Positions 11,401 to 23,240 of a stretch of 64,000 bases of DNA are shown here, piece after piece (positions within the stretch are counted from its first letter, which is position 1; each line of letters opens with the position of its first letter). The stretch is from Impatiens glandulifera (lineage: Eukaryota; Streptophyta; Magnoliopsida; Ericales; Balsaminaceae): contig NC_061868.1 in assembly GCF_907164915.1 (NCBI RefSeq), positions 49,909,689-49,973,688 on the forward strand. The letters are read 5' to 3'. A model generated the notes under the pieces. The model saw only the letters and a program-made list of their open reading frames with translations. It had not been told where the DNA came from and did no database searches. The translations under genes were made by a program, and so were the position numbers.

Positions 11401-14400
11401 TTTTTCAAATTCCAATCACATCACTAGTACACATATACCATTAATTTGAAATAAATTACAACAAACATGTGACATGCTTGAATTTATTTTATTTTATTTT
11501 TTAAACTTAGAAAACTCTTACATTTATGTCATCCCACTTCAATTTATGACATTTTTAGGTATGAATATTCTCATTTATGACTTAAAATGAAAAAGGTTAA
11601 TATTCATTATTTATTAATTTGAATTTGTTCATGCACATAACCAAGATTCTAAAATTGAGATAGGATGGGTCCATAGTTTCTATGAAGAAAGAAAAAAAAA
11701 AGCAAGAAAATGTAAGAAAAGAGAAAGGTGGTGTGGTGGGGCTTATATCTTTTGGAAGCTTATAATATAAGAATAGGAGAAACTAATTCTTATTTTATTG
11801 TCGGTTCATTATCTAATTCACTTATTAGGTATAAAATTAAAGAAATTTCTTCTCACTTTCCACACACACTATCTCGTTTTAAAAAGGTAGATATTTGAAA
11901 TTTTCAACTAATTAAATGCATTTACACAGTTCATAGACAGCTCATCGAAAGAAAAATAAAAGTAACAAATGATCTTGAATAGATTTGAAATTATTATAGG
12001 TAATTAAAGTGATGAATTTAAGAATGTTTTTAACAAATGGTTTAAAATATTAGAGGGAAAGACTATTGGAAACTAAATGACTTATTATAATGTATTGAAT
12101 TGATATCGATAATATTGATTATTGGGGACAAATCATTAATAAAATAGCAATTAAAGCTCTAATTAGTGGGGATTGTACTTTATGAATGGTTACTCCTAAA
12201 TTATTATGATATGATATTCCTCACCTAGTCTAAAGAAGATCTTGTAGCTAGGCTTTTTCCTTGTTTGAGGTAAAATGAAAATCTTTTCAAATTTGTTTGG
12301 ACTAAATAATACTCATTTTATGGGTTTGTTTTAGATTTAAGAAATAAATTAATATAAGTGAAATATTTGTAATTCAATCAATAGTATTGTAATATATTAA
12401 ATATAGCAATTTTGCAACCCCTTTAGTAAAGTATTGTTGTAAATATGCTTCACTATTATTATTTTTTAATTTATTAATGCACTTTTTCTTTTTCTTTTAA
12501 CAAATAATATTTTGTAATGTGATCAAAATGTTTGATTGAATTCATAATTTTATTTTAGTAAAAATAGTAAGGACGGAAATAAATGTTTATTTGAACTCTC
12601 ATGTTTGCGTGCTATTTAATTCTGGACACATTTATAACCATCATAATTTAAATTTGAAATTTGTGTGTTCCTTCTTAATATTGAGAACTGATATCAAAAC
12701 TATATAAAGTTTGTGAGAATATTAAAGTGTATTTATGGATTATCTTTTACAATATTCTCAAACTTAATTAGTATTTTATAACTAATTATGACATTATTGA
12801 CATATATAAGTATCAATTAATGAAGTAATAAAAAAAGATTAATTAATTACAAATTAGATATTGCAAGGGAACAAACCAAATTATTTGTGGGAACACTATA
12901 TGAGATTTTTTCAAAAAAAAAGTTATTTGGGTCCATGAGATGACCATAATATTTTTCATCTCATTAATTTGGACCATTAATTAATTAATGTACATATATA
13001 ATTAGGGGACATAATCACATGAGCAATATATATAATGAGATTCAAGTTAAATCACATTACTAATCAAAGTAATCTTTTTGTCATGTCAAGCTAATGGTCC
13101 ATCATCATGCATCATGAGGGGATCAAAGTTTCACTAATTACCCATAATTAATTTAATTTAATTAATGGAAGCTTAAGATCTAAAAACAATGATTAAGACC
13201 AAAATCAACAAAACCCATTTGTCATTTAACTTTTTTTTTGCTTTCTCCTAATTAATTATTGTGTTTTGATTCAGTGTGAAGTTTGGGTCAAATACTAATA
13301 GATTTAAGATTTACTTTAATTAAATCATATAATTAGTTAATGAATTATCTAATCCAAGCAATTATCAAAAACAAATTGTCTGGTTGAAATTATATGGTTT
13401 GCTGGTCTCATCTATGCCTTTGTAGTGGGAAATGATGAAGGACTTTCATCATCACAAACAAAATTCTAGCTTTTTTGTGGTGAAATATTTTGAGTTTCTT
13501 TTTTTTAATTATGGATTCATAGCAATATTCTTCTGTTTCCATTCAATACATTTCCAGTAAATCGAACTCTCGACCTTGCAATTGCAATGGATTGAGAATC
13601 TAAAATTAATTTGTTACTTTGCAATTGGTTGAGCCTTGGCATTCACTAAACCAGTATGAATCACCCTTTGACAATATTTTGACAATATTCATGTGTTATG
13701 TAATACAAAACAGGGTAAATTATTAACGTTCCAAACGAGACTTTGCAAATAGCTAGTTTTCTTTAACAAGAATGGAAAAAATGATTTATACAAAGATGCT
13801 AGAACCATCTAATCCATTTAATCCATTTCCCAGCTAACTTGAGTACTTGGGTTGAATAGAATAGAATAAACACCATTAGAGAAAATAAAAATAAAGTCTA
13901 TGAGTCAGATTCATGTATAAAACTCATTCAAGAAAATAAATAGGCAAGAGTTTTTACTTTAGTTGTGATGATTCGAACTTAACTAAATCCTTATCTGATA
14001 CATCAATTTTATTGAAACTGGCAAATATTTAATCTGCTTAGTATGATTAATAAAAAATTGATATAATCTATTAAAATAATCAAATTTTTAACTCACTTCA
14101 GGCGTTTTAAATAAAAATTAAACTCGTGACGTTTGTTTTTTAGATATAGATTATTATCCCTTAAACTATTTTAATGAGTAATTAGTGTTCCCTTTGATGT
14201 ATTTTTCTTTTGTATAATTAATAAAATATTATATATTTTTCAAATAAGATTAAATTTAGAGTTTATATTGTATTGACGAAAATTCATTCTAGATATATAT
14301 TTTAAAATAAAAATTAAAATAGACATAACTAAATACACTTTTACCATTTAAAAAATATATAAATGTGACTACAAATTGACATTCAAATATATCTTATATG

Positions 14401-15539
14401 AACAATAATATAATTAGTATCCAAGATTTTGAGTTGGTGAACTTGAAATATTTTTGTATGGACATAAAGAAAATTTATAAATGAAACGTGAATTAAATTG
14501 AAATTTCTAGCATAAAAAACATTGTTTTAGGTGGACTGAACTTCCAAGCCCTAAATTAGGGTCCTATATATATATTATTGAAAAGTTTATCATTTTCTGT
14601 TTACTATTTTTTGTTTATTTATTTTGAAAATGGACTAAATTCTCAAAACAATCTCTTGATTGGTCCTTAACCAACCCACTCCATTAATAATTATTTAGAA
14701 GCGTCAAAATAACATTTAATTTATTTTTTTTCAACCGAATTAATTAAATGTTTCTCATAATATTAATTTCCTCGTAGTTAATAATCAAAAATATCTTAGA
14801 AATTTCAAACATTACACATGTAATTAACAACAATTCAGTTGTGATGTCAAAGATGCCTTCATGAAAATCAACCTTTACCAGAGGTTGTAAATAGATCCAT
14901 TAAAGTTGCCTGGAATCAAGAGATTTTGTTGAGAAAAATGTCATAAATTGTAAGAATATTTAATCAAATATTCTTACAATTGGATAGATTATTATTATTT
15001 AGGTTAAGTTATAAGAAATTATATAAGTTTTATATGTTTATAATTTTGATATTGGTAAATAATATTTAAATTTTTTTTAGATAATTTATATTTATTATAT
15101 ATTAGTAATTAATGTGTAGCACAATTTAATAACTGCTATTCTAATTTTAAGTCACACGTCACGACACACGACACCACATTTTAATGAATATTTCAGTGTT
15201 TTGACTTTTTTGAATGATAATTGAATATTAATATTTATTTAAAAATCTTTTCAACTGAATTTATTTATTATTGTTTTTATTATTAAAAACAAATTAACAA
15301 ATTTAAGAAAACATGTTTTAAGTTGAAAAGATTTTAAGTAAACTTAAATATATGAAAACTTGAAGATAATAAATTAAAATAAATAAACGTCTTTTTTCAT
15401 AATATATATGGATTTTATAAACAATTTTAAGGTAGGTTTTTATCAAAAAAGTATTACTAGAGTTTTTTTTATTTATTTAAAAATAAAGATTTCTTATTAA
15501 AAACAAGTTAGTTAATATTTAAAACGTATATATTAATAT
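8423..15539. other. Long AT-rich intergenic region, no gene seen
   Basis: The first ~160 bases are the MYB leader and promoter. The rest is AT-rich spacer dominated by poly-A/T, ATT and TAA runs. I found no splice-consistent coding blocks, tRNA, or terminal-repeat element with clear ends. One perfect 15-bp hairpin is listed separately. Parts of 15.1-15.5 kb resemble 21.9-22.2 kb and may be old repeat. Confidence 0.5.
14947..14980. repeat. Perfect 15-bp inverted repeat with 4-nt loop
   Basis: Arm ATTGTAAGAATATTT (14947-14961), loop AATC, then the exact reverse complement (14966-14980). It lies in intergenic AT-rich DNA. It could be a short hairpin or the relic of a small inverted-repeat element; no flanking duplication was noticed. 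Confidence 0.7.
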
Positions 15540-18130
15540 ATTATTATTTAGGTTTAGTTAGTACAAATATAAATATTAAGGGCTGATTCTACTAAATCCT
15601 TTAGAAAAGAATTTCTTCTTAATAAACTCTCTTAATTTAATTGATATCACAACTCCACAAGAGATTATATACTACTTAAAGCAACGTGTGAAATGAATAA
15701 AAAAAAAGATGAAATCTATTAAAGAAAAAAAAGATAGTTAAGTAAAGAGTTTATTAGAGTCACTTATTTTGTAATAAATATTTAATGATAATTAAATATT
15801 ATAAGATATTTAAATTATTTGATAATAAATATTTAAGATGTTTAAAACTATGTTTTAAAATCTTTTTTTAATTAAGGTTTTAGTAATAAAATTTGGTAAG
15901 GCCTTATCACAGAAATTCCATTTATTATGAATTGTTAATATTTTTATTTTTTATTCAAAATAAAATAATATATATATATATATATATTATAATTGATAAA
16001 TAAAATAATATTTTTTTATTATTATATCATAATTTGTTTTAACCTTGTCCATGTATTTAATATATTTAAAAAATAAGTTACAACTTTGATAAAATAAAAA
16101 TAAAAAAATTATATTTTTGAAAAAAAAAGTTAATAATACTAAACATATATATATATATATATATATATTTAAGTCTAAATTAATTGTATTGTTTGTATGT
16201 GGGCAGAAGAAATAGGACAAAAAATGATATCTAAACTTTTTCATAAATATATAAAATAAAGATAAAAATTAATTTTTAATTTAATAAGAAATCTCTTTCA
16301 TTTGAGTTAATTTATTGAATTCATTATATAATAATATTTTGAATTCAGTAAATTTAAAATAAAGAGTTTATATAATATAGTTTTTATATTAAAATTTTAC
16401 TTAAAAAATAAAAATAATATTAATATTTTTATATAATATATATATGTATATATATTAAATATTTAATACACATAAATAAAATGTTTTTCTACTCAAGCAA
16501 CATCATATACTTGAACATTTAATCAATTAAATTAGATCAATTTTTAAATAAGTCCCAACATATAGTTTTAAAATTAAATATAATAATAAAAAATATTATT
16601 ATTTATTTTATAAAAGTTCTAAGAATTGAGAAAATTAACATTAATTTTTTCATGTAAGTTTATGTGACTCCATTTTTTGGGGTTAGTATAGCCATCTTAA
16701 TTAGTATTCAAAGAAACCTGAAAATTGTTATACAAATTATTGACTAAAGCACATATAAAAGTTGAATAAAAAGATATAAAATTTCTTTATAAGAACCTTT
16801 TCTAATGAATCTGTTACTGATATTCTTCTATCAAAGTAAAAGAGTAGAAAACATATTGATTTTGAATAAATAAATTGCAAATGCCCTTACAAATTTAATA
16901 AATATTTCATTGTTTATCTAATACAATAATCTATTACTATAGCACTTTCAATGTACATAATGCAAAATTGTAAAAAAGAAATTAAATCTGTAAACCAATT
17001 AATTAATTTTGTTTTTCCAAGTCCTTGTAATTGTAAAGTGGTTGTAGGTATTGAAAAAGTAGATTTAATTTGATTAAAGTTTATATAATTATGTTTTATT
17101 AATTAAAAAATATTTTTATAAAATTTAAACAATAATATAAAAGAACATATTAATAATTTAAGTTAAATACGCTTTGAGTTGGAAGTTTTGAGTTTAAATA
17201 GCTTTGAATTGGAAATTTTGAGTTTAAATAGGAATGTAACTAATTCTCTTTAATTAAAAAATAAAATAATTTAATTTAAATACTTTAACTTTTTTTTTAT
17301 TAGAAGATAATTTGAAATTCATAAATTGTTTTTCAAATAACAAAAATAAATAAATTACTTATTGATGAAAAATAATAATATTATTATTTTTTTTTGATTA
17401 ACTTTCACAAGAAGATGAAGTCTCTTTCCTCCTTAGGGCTAAAAACCCCCCAAATATTTTTATTTTATTTTATTAAAAGATAATTTAAAATTCATAATTT
17501 TCTTTAAATAACCAAAATAAAAAATAAATTATTTACTGATACAGAATAATAGTAATAATAATAATAATATTTTTGATTAATTTATCATGCAAATCAACAA
17601 GTAACAATAGATCAAAAATCTCAAGATGAACCCAATGAAAAAGGTTCAAATCTTCTCTTATTTTTGCAACATAAATTAAGCATTATTATATCCTAAAAGG
17701 CTGAATTCTTAATTTTTAGTAAAAACTTTTATTATTTGAAGTACCAACAATTGTTGATGCTCAGGAAGAGGTGATTACTTTATTTCAAAAAATAATCCTT
17801 ACTCATATTTTTAAATAAAGATTACAATAAGATTATACAAATATAACTAGTGAACTCCCAATTTTAGTGCTAAAGAAAATATCCACACTTACCAGTTTCA
17901 AAGAAACATTATTTGAAAATTTTAAATCAAATAAAATTTATTTTTACTTAATGAAGGCTTGTAATCATTAAAAGACTTGTAATCATTAAAAGAAGGTGGT
18001 TTACGACTATAATGTATATTGGGCCGTTTATACAATTTGGTGGTGGACATGCAGAGGCCCTGACAGTTAAGCCTAAACTTCAGTCTGTTGTCAAATAACA
18101 ATGTGAATAGTCGGGAATAAATAGTCAAAA
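15540..18130. repeat. Ancient degenerate copy of a local repeat (related to 20.9-24.8 kb)
   Basis: Collinear similarity by eye links this stretch with 20.9-24.8 kb. Examples are the blocks at 15840-15950 versus 21190-21320, 16830-16970 versus 22950-23080, and 17840-18110 versus 24520-24830. The last pair shares a phrase around ATATTGGGCC and the GGACATGCA/GGGCATGCA words. Divergence and indels are heavy. No coding capacity remains. The 68-codon minus frame inside it (18128-17922) is not supported. Confidence 0.5.
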
Positions 18131-18638
18131 TCTAAAATAAAGAATTACTTAAAATAGTTAGTTAATTATAAATTCGTCAAATGAAAAGTTTTTAAAATTC
18201 TATATATTATTAATATATAGATAATTAATTTCCCCACAAAAAATTATAAAATTAATTAAAAATAATAAATTTATATTTACAAAATTAATTACATTCATTT
18301 ATTTCAGTTATGGCTTATGATTAAATAAATAAATAAATAATTAGCACGACCCAATAATCACGACTAATAACTCTAATTTCAATCTATACAGTTACGACAA
18401 CTCCCAAACTCCAAATATATAGAAAGCCCCAATTCTAAAGAAAACATCCATAGATAGTGAATCCACTAATTTTAAATATATATATATTTATCGAGAATAA
18501 CATATCTATTTACACTTAAAGTGATAAATGATATGTTTTTGTAAGAACTTTGTTTCAAATTTGAAATATTTTAAGCAAATTCTAATATAATAAACTTAAA
18601 ATGATAAAACAAACAAAATAAAATAAACATCTCTTTTC

Positions 18639-18785
18639 GGGAAATTTGACAAAATGACCTTAAAGACTGGGTTATTTGACCTGGTGGTAATTTGATAATT
18701 TAATTGCGCTCGTGGTGATTTTATTTTTTTTGGACGATTTTGCCCTTGTCGCGAAACGCTAAGTCACTTAGCGTTTCGCGAAGTG
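18639..18785. repeat. Left terminal inverted repeat of the Pack-MULE-like element
   Basis: Pairs with 20675-20821. It contains a near-perfect palindrome at its inner end: a 14-bp arm CGCGAAACGCTAAG (18750-18763), loop TCA, and the complementary arm to 18780. The same core word recurs in the internal 19-bp arrays. Confidence 0.85.
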
Positions 18786-19059
18786 AAAATATGTGAAATG
18801 TCCAAATTACCCTTACTATTTAATATAACTTCCCTCATTTTTTTTCATTTCTTTTCTTCTCCTTCTCTCTCTTCCCGTTCTTCTCCTCCTTCTCTCTAAA
18901 CTGGGCGGCGGCGATCGGCGGCGACGGCGGCGAAACGACAATGAGTTTCACGACGAGCACGAGCACTGTTCCACTTGGTACGTTTATCTTATGATATTTC
19001 AAGTTTATTGATGTTTGGTTTATGCATCTTCGAATCACTGTTGTTTAGGGTTTACTTCC

Positions 19060-19146
19060 CGTTTCGCTAAGGACTTACCGTTTCGCTAAGGACTTCCCGT
19101 TTCGCTAAGGACTTCCCGTTTCGCTAAGGACTTATCGTTTCGTTAA
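19060..19146. repeat. 19-bp tandem repeat, left internal array
   Basis: About 4.5 copies of a 19-bp unit, CGTTTCGCTAAGGACTTCC with small variation, start at 19060, 19079, 19098, 19117 and 19136. The core CGTTTCGCTAAG is the same word as the TIR palindrome. The array lies on the left side of the element, in inverted orientation to the right array. Confidence 0.85.
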
Positions 19147-19160
19147 ATATTTTAACATGA

Positions 19161-19232
19161 GTTGTCTTAGCTCAGCTGGTAGAGTGCGTGGCTTTTAACC
19201 ATGTGGTTGTGGGTTCAATTCCCACAACCATG
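19161..19232 (+). pseudogene. Decayed tRNA-Lys (anticodon TTT)
   Basis: The D arm (GCTCAGCTGGTAGAGT), an anticodon arm with loop CTTTTAA (anticodon TTT) and a perfect T arm (GTGGG, TTCAATT, CCCAC) are all in correct register. The acceptor stem does not pair: the 5' strand GTTGTCT faces AACCATG. Compared with the usual plant tRNA-Lys(UUU) sequence as I remember it, most differences are C-to-T or G-to-A. That pattern fits deamination of methylated DNA. It sits inside the transposon between the left 19-bp array and the PsaO fragment. It could be a captured tRNA or a tRNA-derived SINE head; no SINE body is evident. Confidence 0.6.
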
Positions 19233-19564
19233 TGGTTTTTTTTTTAATTTTTAATTTGATACATAAATGAAATGGTATAGAAAATGTTTGTTATGGTTAT
19301 GTTTTAATTTGATGCATAAATGAAATGGTATAGAAAATGTTTGTTTGTTTTTTTTATTTTTGCATAAATCAAATGTTCATTTGTAGAGAAATGGTTATGT
19401 TTTAGTTTGATGCATAAATGAAATGGTATAAAAAGAAATGAAACAAAATCAGCTTAAACATTCATTAACAAATACCAAAAGCAGCTTAAACATTCATTAA
19501 CAAATACCAAAGAAAGTAGTTCACTTTTTACATATTATTATTTTCTTAATTAGAATTAATTTAT

Positions 19565-20016
19565 TTATTTACTGAAGTAATCTTCAGTCCTGCCCTTGAA
19601 TCCAATTTGTCCAAAAGTCAATACCAAGAACAATCTCAAGTGTCAAGTAACCAGCCTAACCTGTTTGTTTACTTGTTTATGTATATTAATATTAGAAAGA
19701 AACAGAAATATATTTTAATTGCTCAGTCCCAATGCTGGAAAGAGTCCGTTGATCGCCGGAATACTGGAAGGTGCTAACCATCCGATCAACCCAAACCCAA
19801 TCACGTTCAGATCTTTCCGTAGCCAATCCCTCTCGAAACTACAATCAATCAAACAAACAAATTTCAATTATACTCTTATTTTCTTACATTACATACATAC
19901 ATACATGATACATACCATGTAAGCTTTCCACCTAAGGCTTTTGCAACCATCAAAGGATTCATGGCTCTAACTGGAGCCTTTAGGAATCCTGAGCTCAGTC
20001 TCACCGGTAATGAAGA
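19565..20016 (-). pseudogene. psaO: Captured fragment of PsaO (photosystem I subunit O), three exon pieces
   Basis: Read on the minus strand, three exon pieces are recognisable. The first (about 20016-19917) is transit peptide ending with the start of the mature protein: SSLPVRLSSGFLKAPVRAM, then VAKALGGKLTC, ending at a GTATGT donor. The second (from 19840, after TTGTAG) reads FERDWLRKDLNVIGFGLIGW and LAPSSIPAING, the diagnostic first part of mature PsaO. The third (about 19672-19565) reads VT-stop-HLRLFL, LTFGQIGFKGRTEDYF and ends in TAA. PsaO is a small thylakoid PSI subunit involved in light-harvesting antenna docking. Here it is dead: the N-terminus is missing, the central part is deleted or scrambled after PAING, and a Trp codon has become TGA. 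Retained introns show capture from genomic DNA, not a reverse transcript. Confidence 0.88.
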
Positions 20017-20027
20017 CAGACAAGATC

Positions 20028-20150
20028 CGTTTCGCTAAGTGCTTAGCACTTAGCGAAACGCTAAGCACTTAGCGAAACGCTAAGCACTTAGCGAAACGCT
20101 AAGCACTTAGCGAAACGCTAAGCACTTAGCGAAACGGTAAGTCCTTAGCG
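20028..20150. repeat. 19-bp tandem repeat, right internal array
   Basis: About six copies of a 19-bp unit containing GCGAAACGCTAAGCACTTA. It is the reverse-complement counterpart of the left array (19060-19146). Because unit halves are complementary (CTTAGCG and CGCTAAG), the array can fold into serial hairpins. It abuts the 5' break of the captured PsaO fragment. Confidence 0.85.
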
Positions 20151-20674
20151 AATCTTCCCTGAAACGGAACTCATATGATCCAAGATTATATGCAAAACCC
20201 ATTAATGAACCACACTTAACGAAATGGTCAAATATGAACCAAATAACAAATATGAACCCACAAATATGAACAAATATGAACCAAATATGAACTAAATATG
20301 AACGAAATATGAACAGGTTTTGAAATGAAGAAAATGTAAACATGAACATAACTGTTTATCAGATCTGAAATGAACATCTACCTCGACGACCTTCAAATCC
20401 TTAGAATCGGAGATCTGCATACCCTAAACCCTAGAATCGGAAACCTGTATGCAAAATAGATTTAGGGTTATAAATCTTGTAAATCTGTATAGATAAAAAC
20501 ATAAATGGATTATGTTAGAAGATCTTGTAAATCTGTATAGATCTGTATAGATAACCGCCGCCGTCCGTCGCCGCCCGTCGTCGCCGCTGGCCGCCGTGAA
20601 GGAGAGAACGGGAGAAGAGAGAGAAAGAAAAGTAAGAAAATGAAAATATTTGAGTATTTATACTAACCCTAATC

Positions 20675-20821
20675 CACTTCGCGAAACGCTAAGTCACTTA
20701 GCGTTTCGCGACAAGGGCAAAATCGTATAAAAAAAAATATAGAACCACGAGCGCAATTAAATTATCAAATTACCACCAGGTCAAATAACCCAGTCTTTAA
20801 GGTCATTTCGTCAAATTTCCC
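20675..20821. repeat. Right terminal inverted repeat of the Pack-MULE-like element
   Basis: Reverse complement of 18639-18785 with few differences, including the same inner palindrome. It is followed immediately by the 8-bp target duplication CTCTTTTC at 20822-20829. Confidence 0.85.
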
Positions 20822-20829
20822 CTCTTTTC

Positions 20830-22117
20830 ATTATATAAATATATGAATTTTATCATTATTTTATTATATAATTAATAATTGTAGGGCAGATTTGATTTTA
20901 CTAAAAAAATTATAGTTTGTTTTATTTATTTTAAAATAAAATTTCTTATAAAAAAAATATTAATATTTTATCATTTAGGTTGAAAACAAGTATAAATATA
21001 AAATTTTTCAAGAGTTGAGTCTACTAAATAACACTTGCTCACTGTAAACAAGAAGTTTTTCTTATGTTTATTTTTACTTTCTATTACTTGGCACTAAGCT
21101 TACAAAAAGAAGAATACATATTCTGATGATAATTCATGAGCCAACGAAATACCTCTTTTGATGGTAATTCAAGAGTGTCAGGTCATACAAGATTTTAAAA
21201 TTATGTTTTAAAATCTTTTTTTAATTAATTTTTTAATAATAAATATTTAAAACTATTATTTTGTAATAATTTATCAAATAAATTTCATTTATTATGAATT
21301 GTAAATATTTTCATTTTTTTATTCAAAAACATATATATATTATAATTAATAAAATTAAATAATAATAAAGTTTATTATTACATCATAAAATATATATTTA
21401 AGAAAAAGTTAAAACTTTGATAAATAAATAAAAAATTGTATTTCTGAAAGAGAAAAAAAAAACAATACTAAATAAATTATTATATACGACTTTTGTTTGA
21501 TTATTAAATATTTTAATAAAAGAAAATGTATTATATATATATATATATATATATTAAACATAGGATAAATATAATTTTTTTTCAGTTTTTTATTTTCTTA
21601 CTCCAAACTAGATACAGCCAAACCTACACTTAAAGTTTTATCTTATTAGTTATAACAAAACTAAGGATAAATATATATATTATTATATAAAAAATAATAA
21701 GTTATCAAGTATATAGTTAAGGAAATATCTCATTCATACAAAATAATAATTTTTAGATGAGAAATGTGAAGAAGAAGCTTAAGGGAGTTGGGAAATATTT
21801 GAAAAGAATATAGTTAATTTATATATTAATAATTAATGTTTTTATTTAAGTTTACTAAATTTGTTTTAGATAAAAAAATATTATTAATATATTTTTTTAA
21901 TTTATGAAATATTTGCAATAATTATTGTTTAATTATATTTTTTAAGTAAAAGTTTTTTGATATCATTTATTATAATTGTTGTTTTTTTATTTAAGAAATT
22001 AGTAAAATTGTATTGTATCCTTTACTTCTCTATTTTCAATTCTTTCGCTCAACTCACACAATCACGACACATATAAGCACGACTCTGTTTAAGTTAATTT
22101 GAGAGGTTTTTAATAAT

Positions 22118-22162
<45 letters not shown>

Positions 22163-23240
22163 TGTATATAATATATAAAGAACGTTAATAATTTACCCTG
22201 TTTAGTTATTAAGAATTCAAACAAAATATTATTTGATTTTTTACTTAAAAACTAATTATTAGAATAAATGTCCCTCATTCCCCTTTATTTGTTTCAAAGT
22301 CTAAAGTTAATAATTGTTTTTCTTATAATATAGGTACATGATAAATTATATATTGTGGAAAAACTTTCAGCTGATCAAATATTGAGTAAATCTAACTTAA
22401 ATTATTTTTTGTGTTGTAAAAATTACTCCATATATATGTGATTATTTTTAGTTTATTTTGTTATCATAATTATCACTTTTGTTTTTGTGAGACTTGTTCT
22501 TATTTGAAATCAATCTAAACAATCTCATTATTATGAATATATTTGACTATTTTTTTTAGATTATTCTTATTGTTTATAATGTTTTTAGATGTTATATTAG
22601 TTGGTTATTTAAACTTATATATTTTGACTCTCCATTATTTATATATTTTGAGCAGTTTTACTAAAGAAAAATTATCTTAGACTCTCTCTATAGCTCAGTG
22701 ATAAAACTTAAGAAAAAAAAAATCTTTCAAACGCTATTAATTAATTTAATAAAATGATTTATAAAAACTTTAGAGAATCATTAATATTAAAAATTTGGTT
22801 GCAAATAATTTTTTTTGGTTATAGCAATCTTCATATTCAAAACTGAAAGTCATATACAAAATGACTAAATCAGTTGTAAGTGTTTAATAATGAAACATAA
22901 AATATATTTATGAGAAAAATTTCTTAATAATGAAATATGTATTTTTTTTATTCAGGTAAAAGAGTATGAAAAAAGACAAAATGTCATTACAAATTTAATA
23001 ATAGTTTCACCATTGTTAATTACTTTATACAACAATCTACTACTATACCACTTTATGATTCAAAGTACATAATTTTTCATTCTAAAAATGTACATGTGTA
23101 ATGATACAATTATTTGCAAAAACAAATCTAATAAAATTTGTAGATAGTGAAAAAGTAAATTTAAAAGAATATTTACTGATGTAGAATAATAAAAAAAGAT
23201 ATTATATTGATTAACTTAATAATAAGCAAGTATAAATAGA
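20830..23240. repeat. AT-rich degenerate repeat sequence, no gene
   Basis: Shares scattered collinear blocks with 15.5-17.0 kb, so it appears to be the other copy of an old duplication. The Pack-MULE-like element lies between the two. It contains TA microsatellites (about 21532-21554 and 22126-22159). No coding region was found. Confidence 0.45.

Larger units (their letters stand above)
18639..20821. mobile_element. Long-TIR DNA transposon, Pack-MULE-like, non-autonomous
   Basis: The 2183-bp element starts GGGAAATTTGAC and ends GTCAAATTTCCC. It is flanked by an exact 8-bp direct duplication CTCTTTTC (18631-18638 and 20822-20829). The terminal inverted repeats are about 147 bp and nearly identical, and weaker inverted similarity (pyrimidine-rich, then CGG-rich) continues inward for another ~150 bp. 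The interior holds fragments of the host gene PsaO with introns retained, a decayed tRNA-Lys and two arrays of a 19-bp palindromic repeat. No transposase is encoded, so it must be mobilised in trans. Long TIRs plus captured genomic gene fragments are the hallmarks of Mutator-like Pack-MULEs. An 8-bp duplication is at the short end for that superfamily and also fits hAT, so the superfamily is inferred. Confidence 0.8.

Noticed and set aside
15987..16244. 85-codon minus-strand frame
   Set aside because: Derived from TA microsatellites and poly-A; no coding character.
19060..19146. Short regular repeats that superficially resemble a CRISPR array
   Set aside because: Units are contiguous without spacers, palindromic and inside a plant transposon; this is a tandem repeat.
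20107..20349. 80-codon minus-strand frame in the Pack-MULE-like element
   Set aside because: Consists of tandem AAATATGAAC-type words read as Phe/Ile-rich sequence; no family resemblance.
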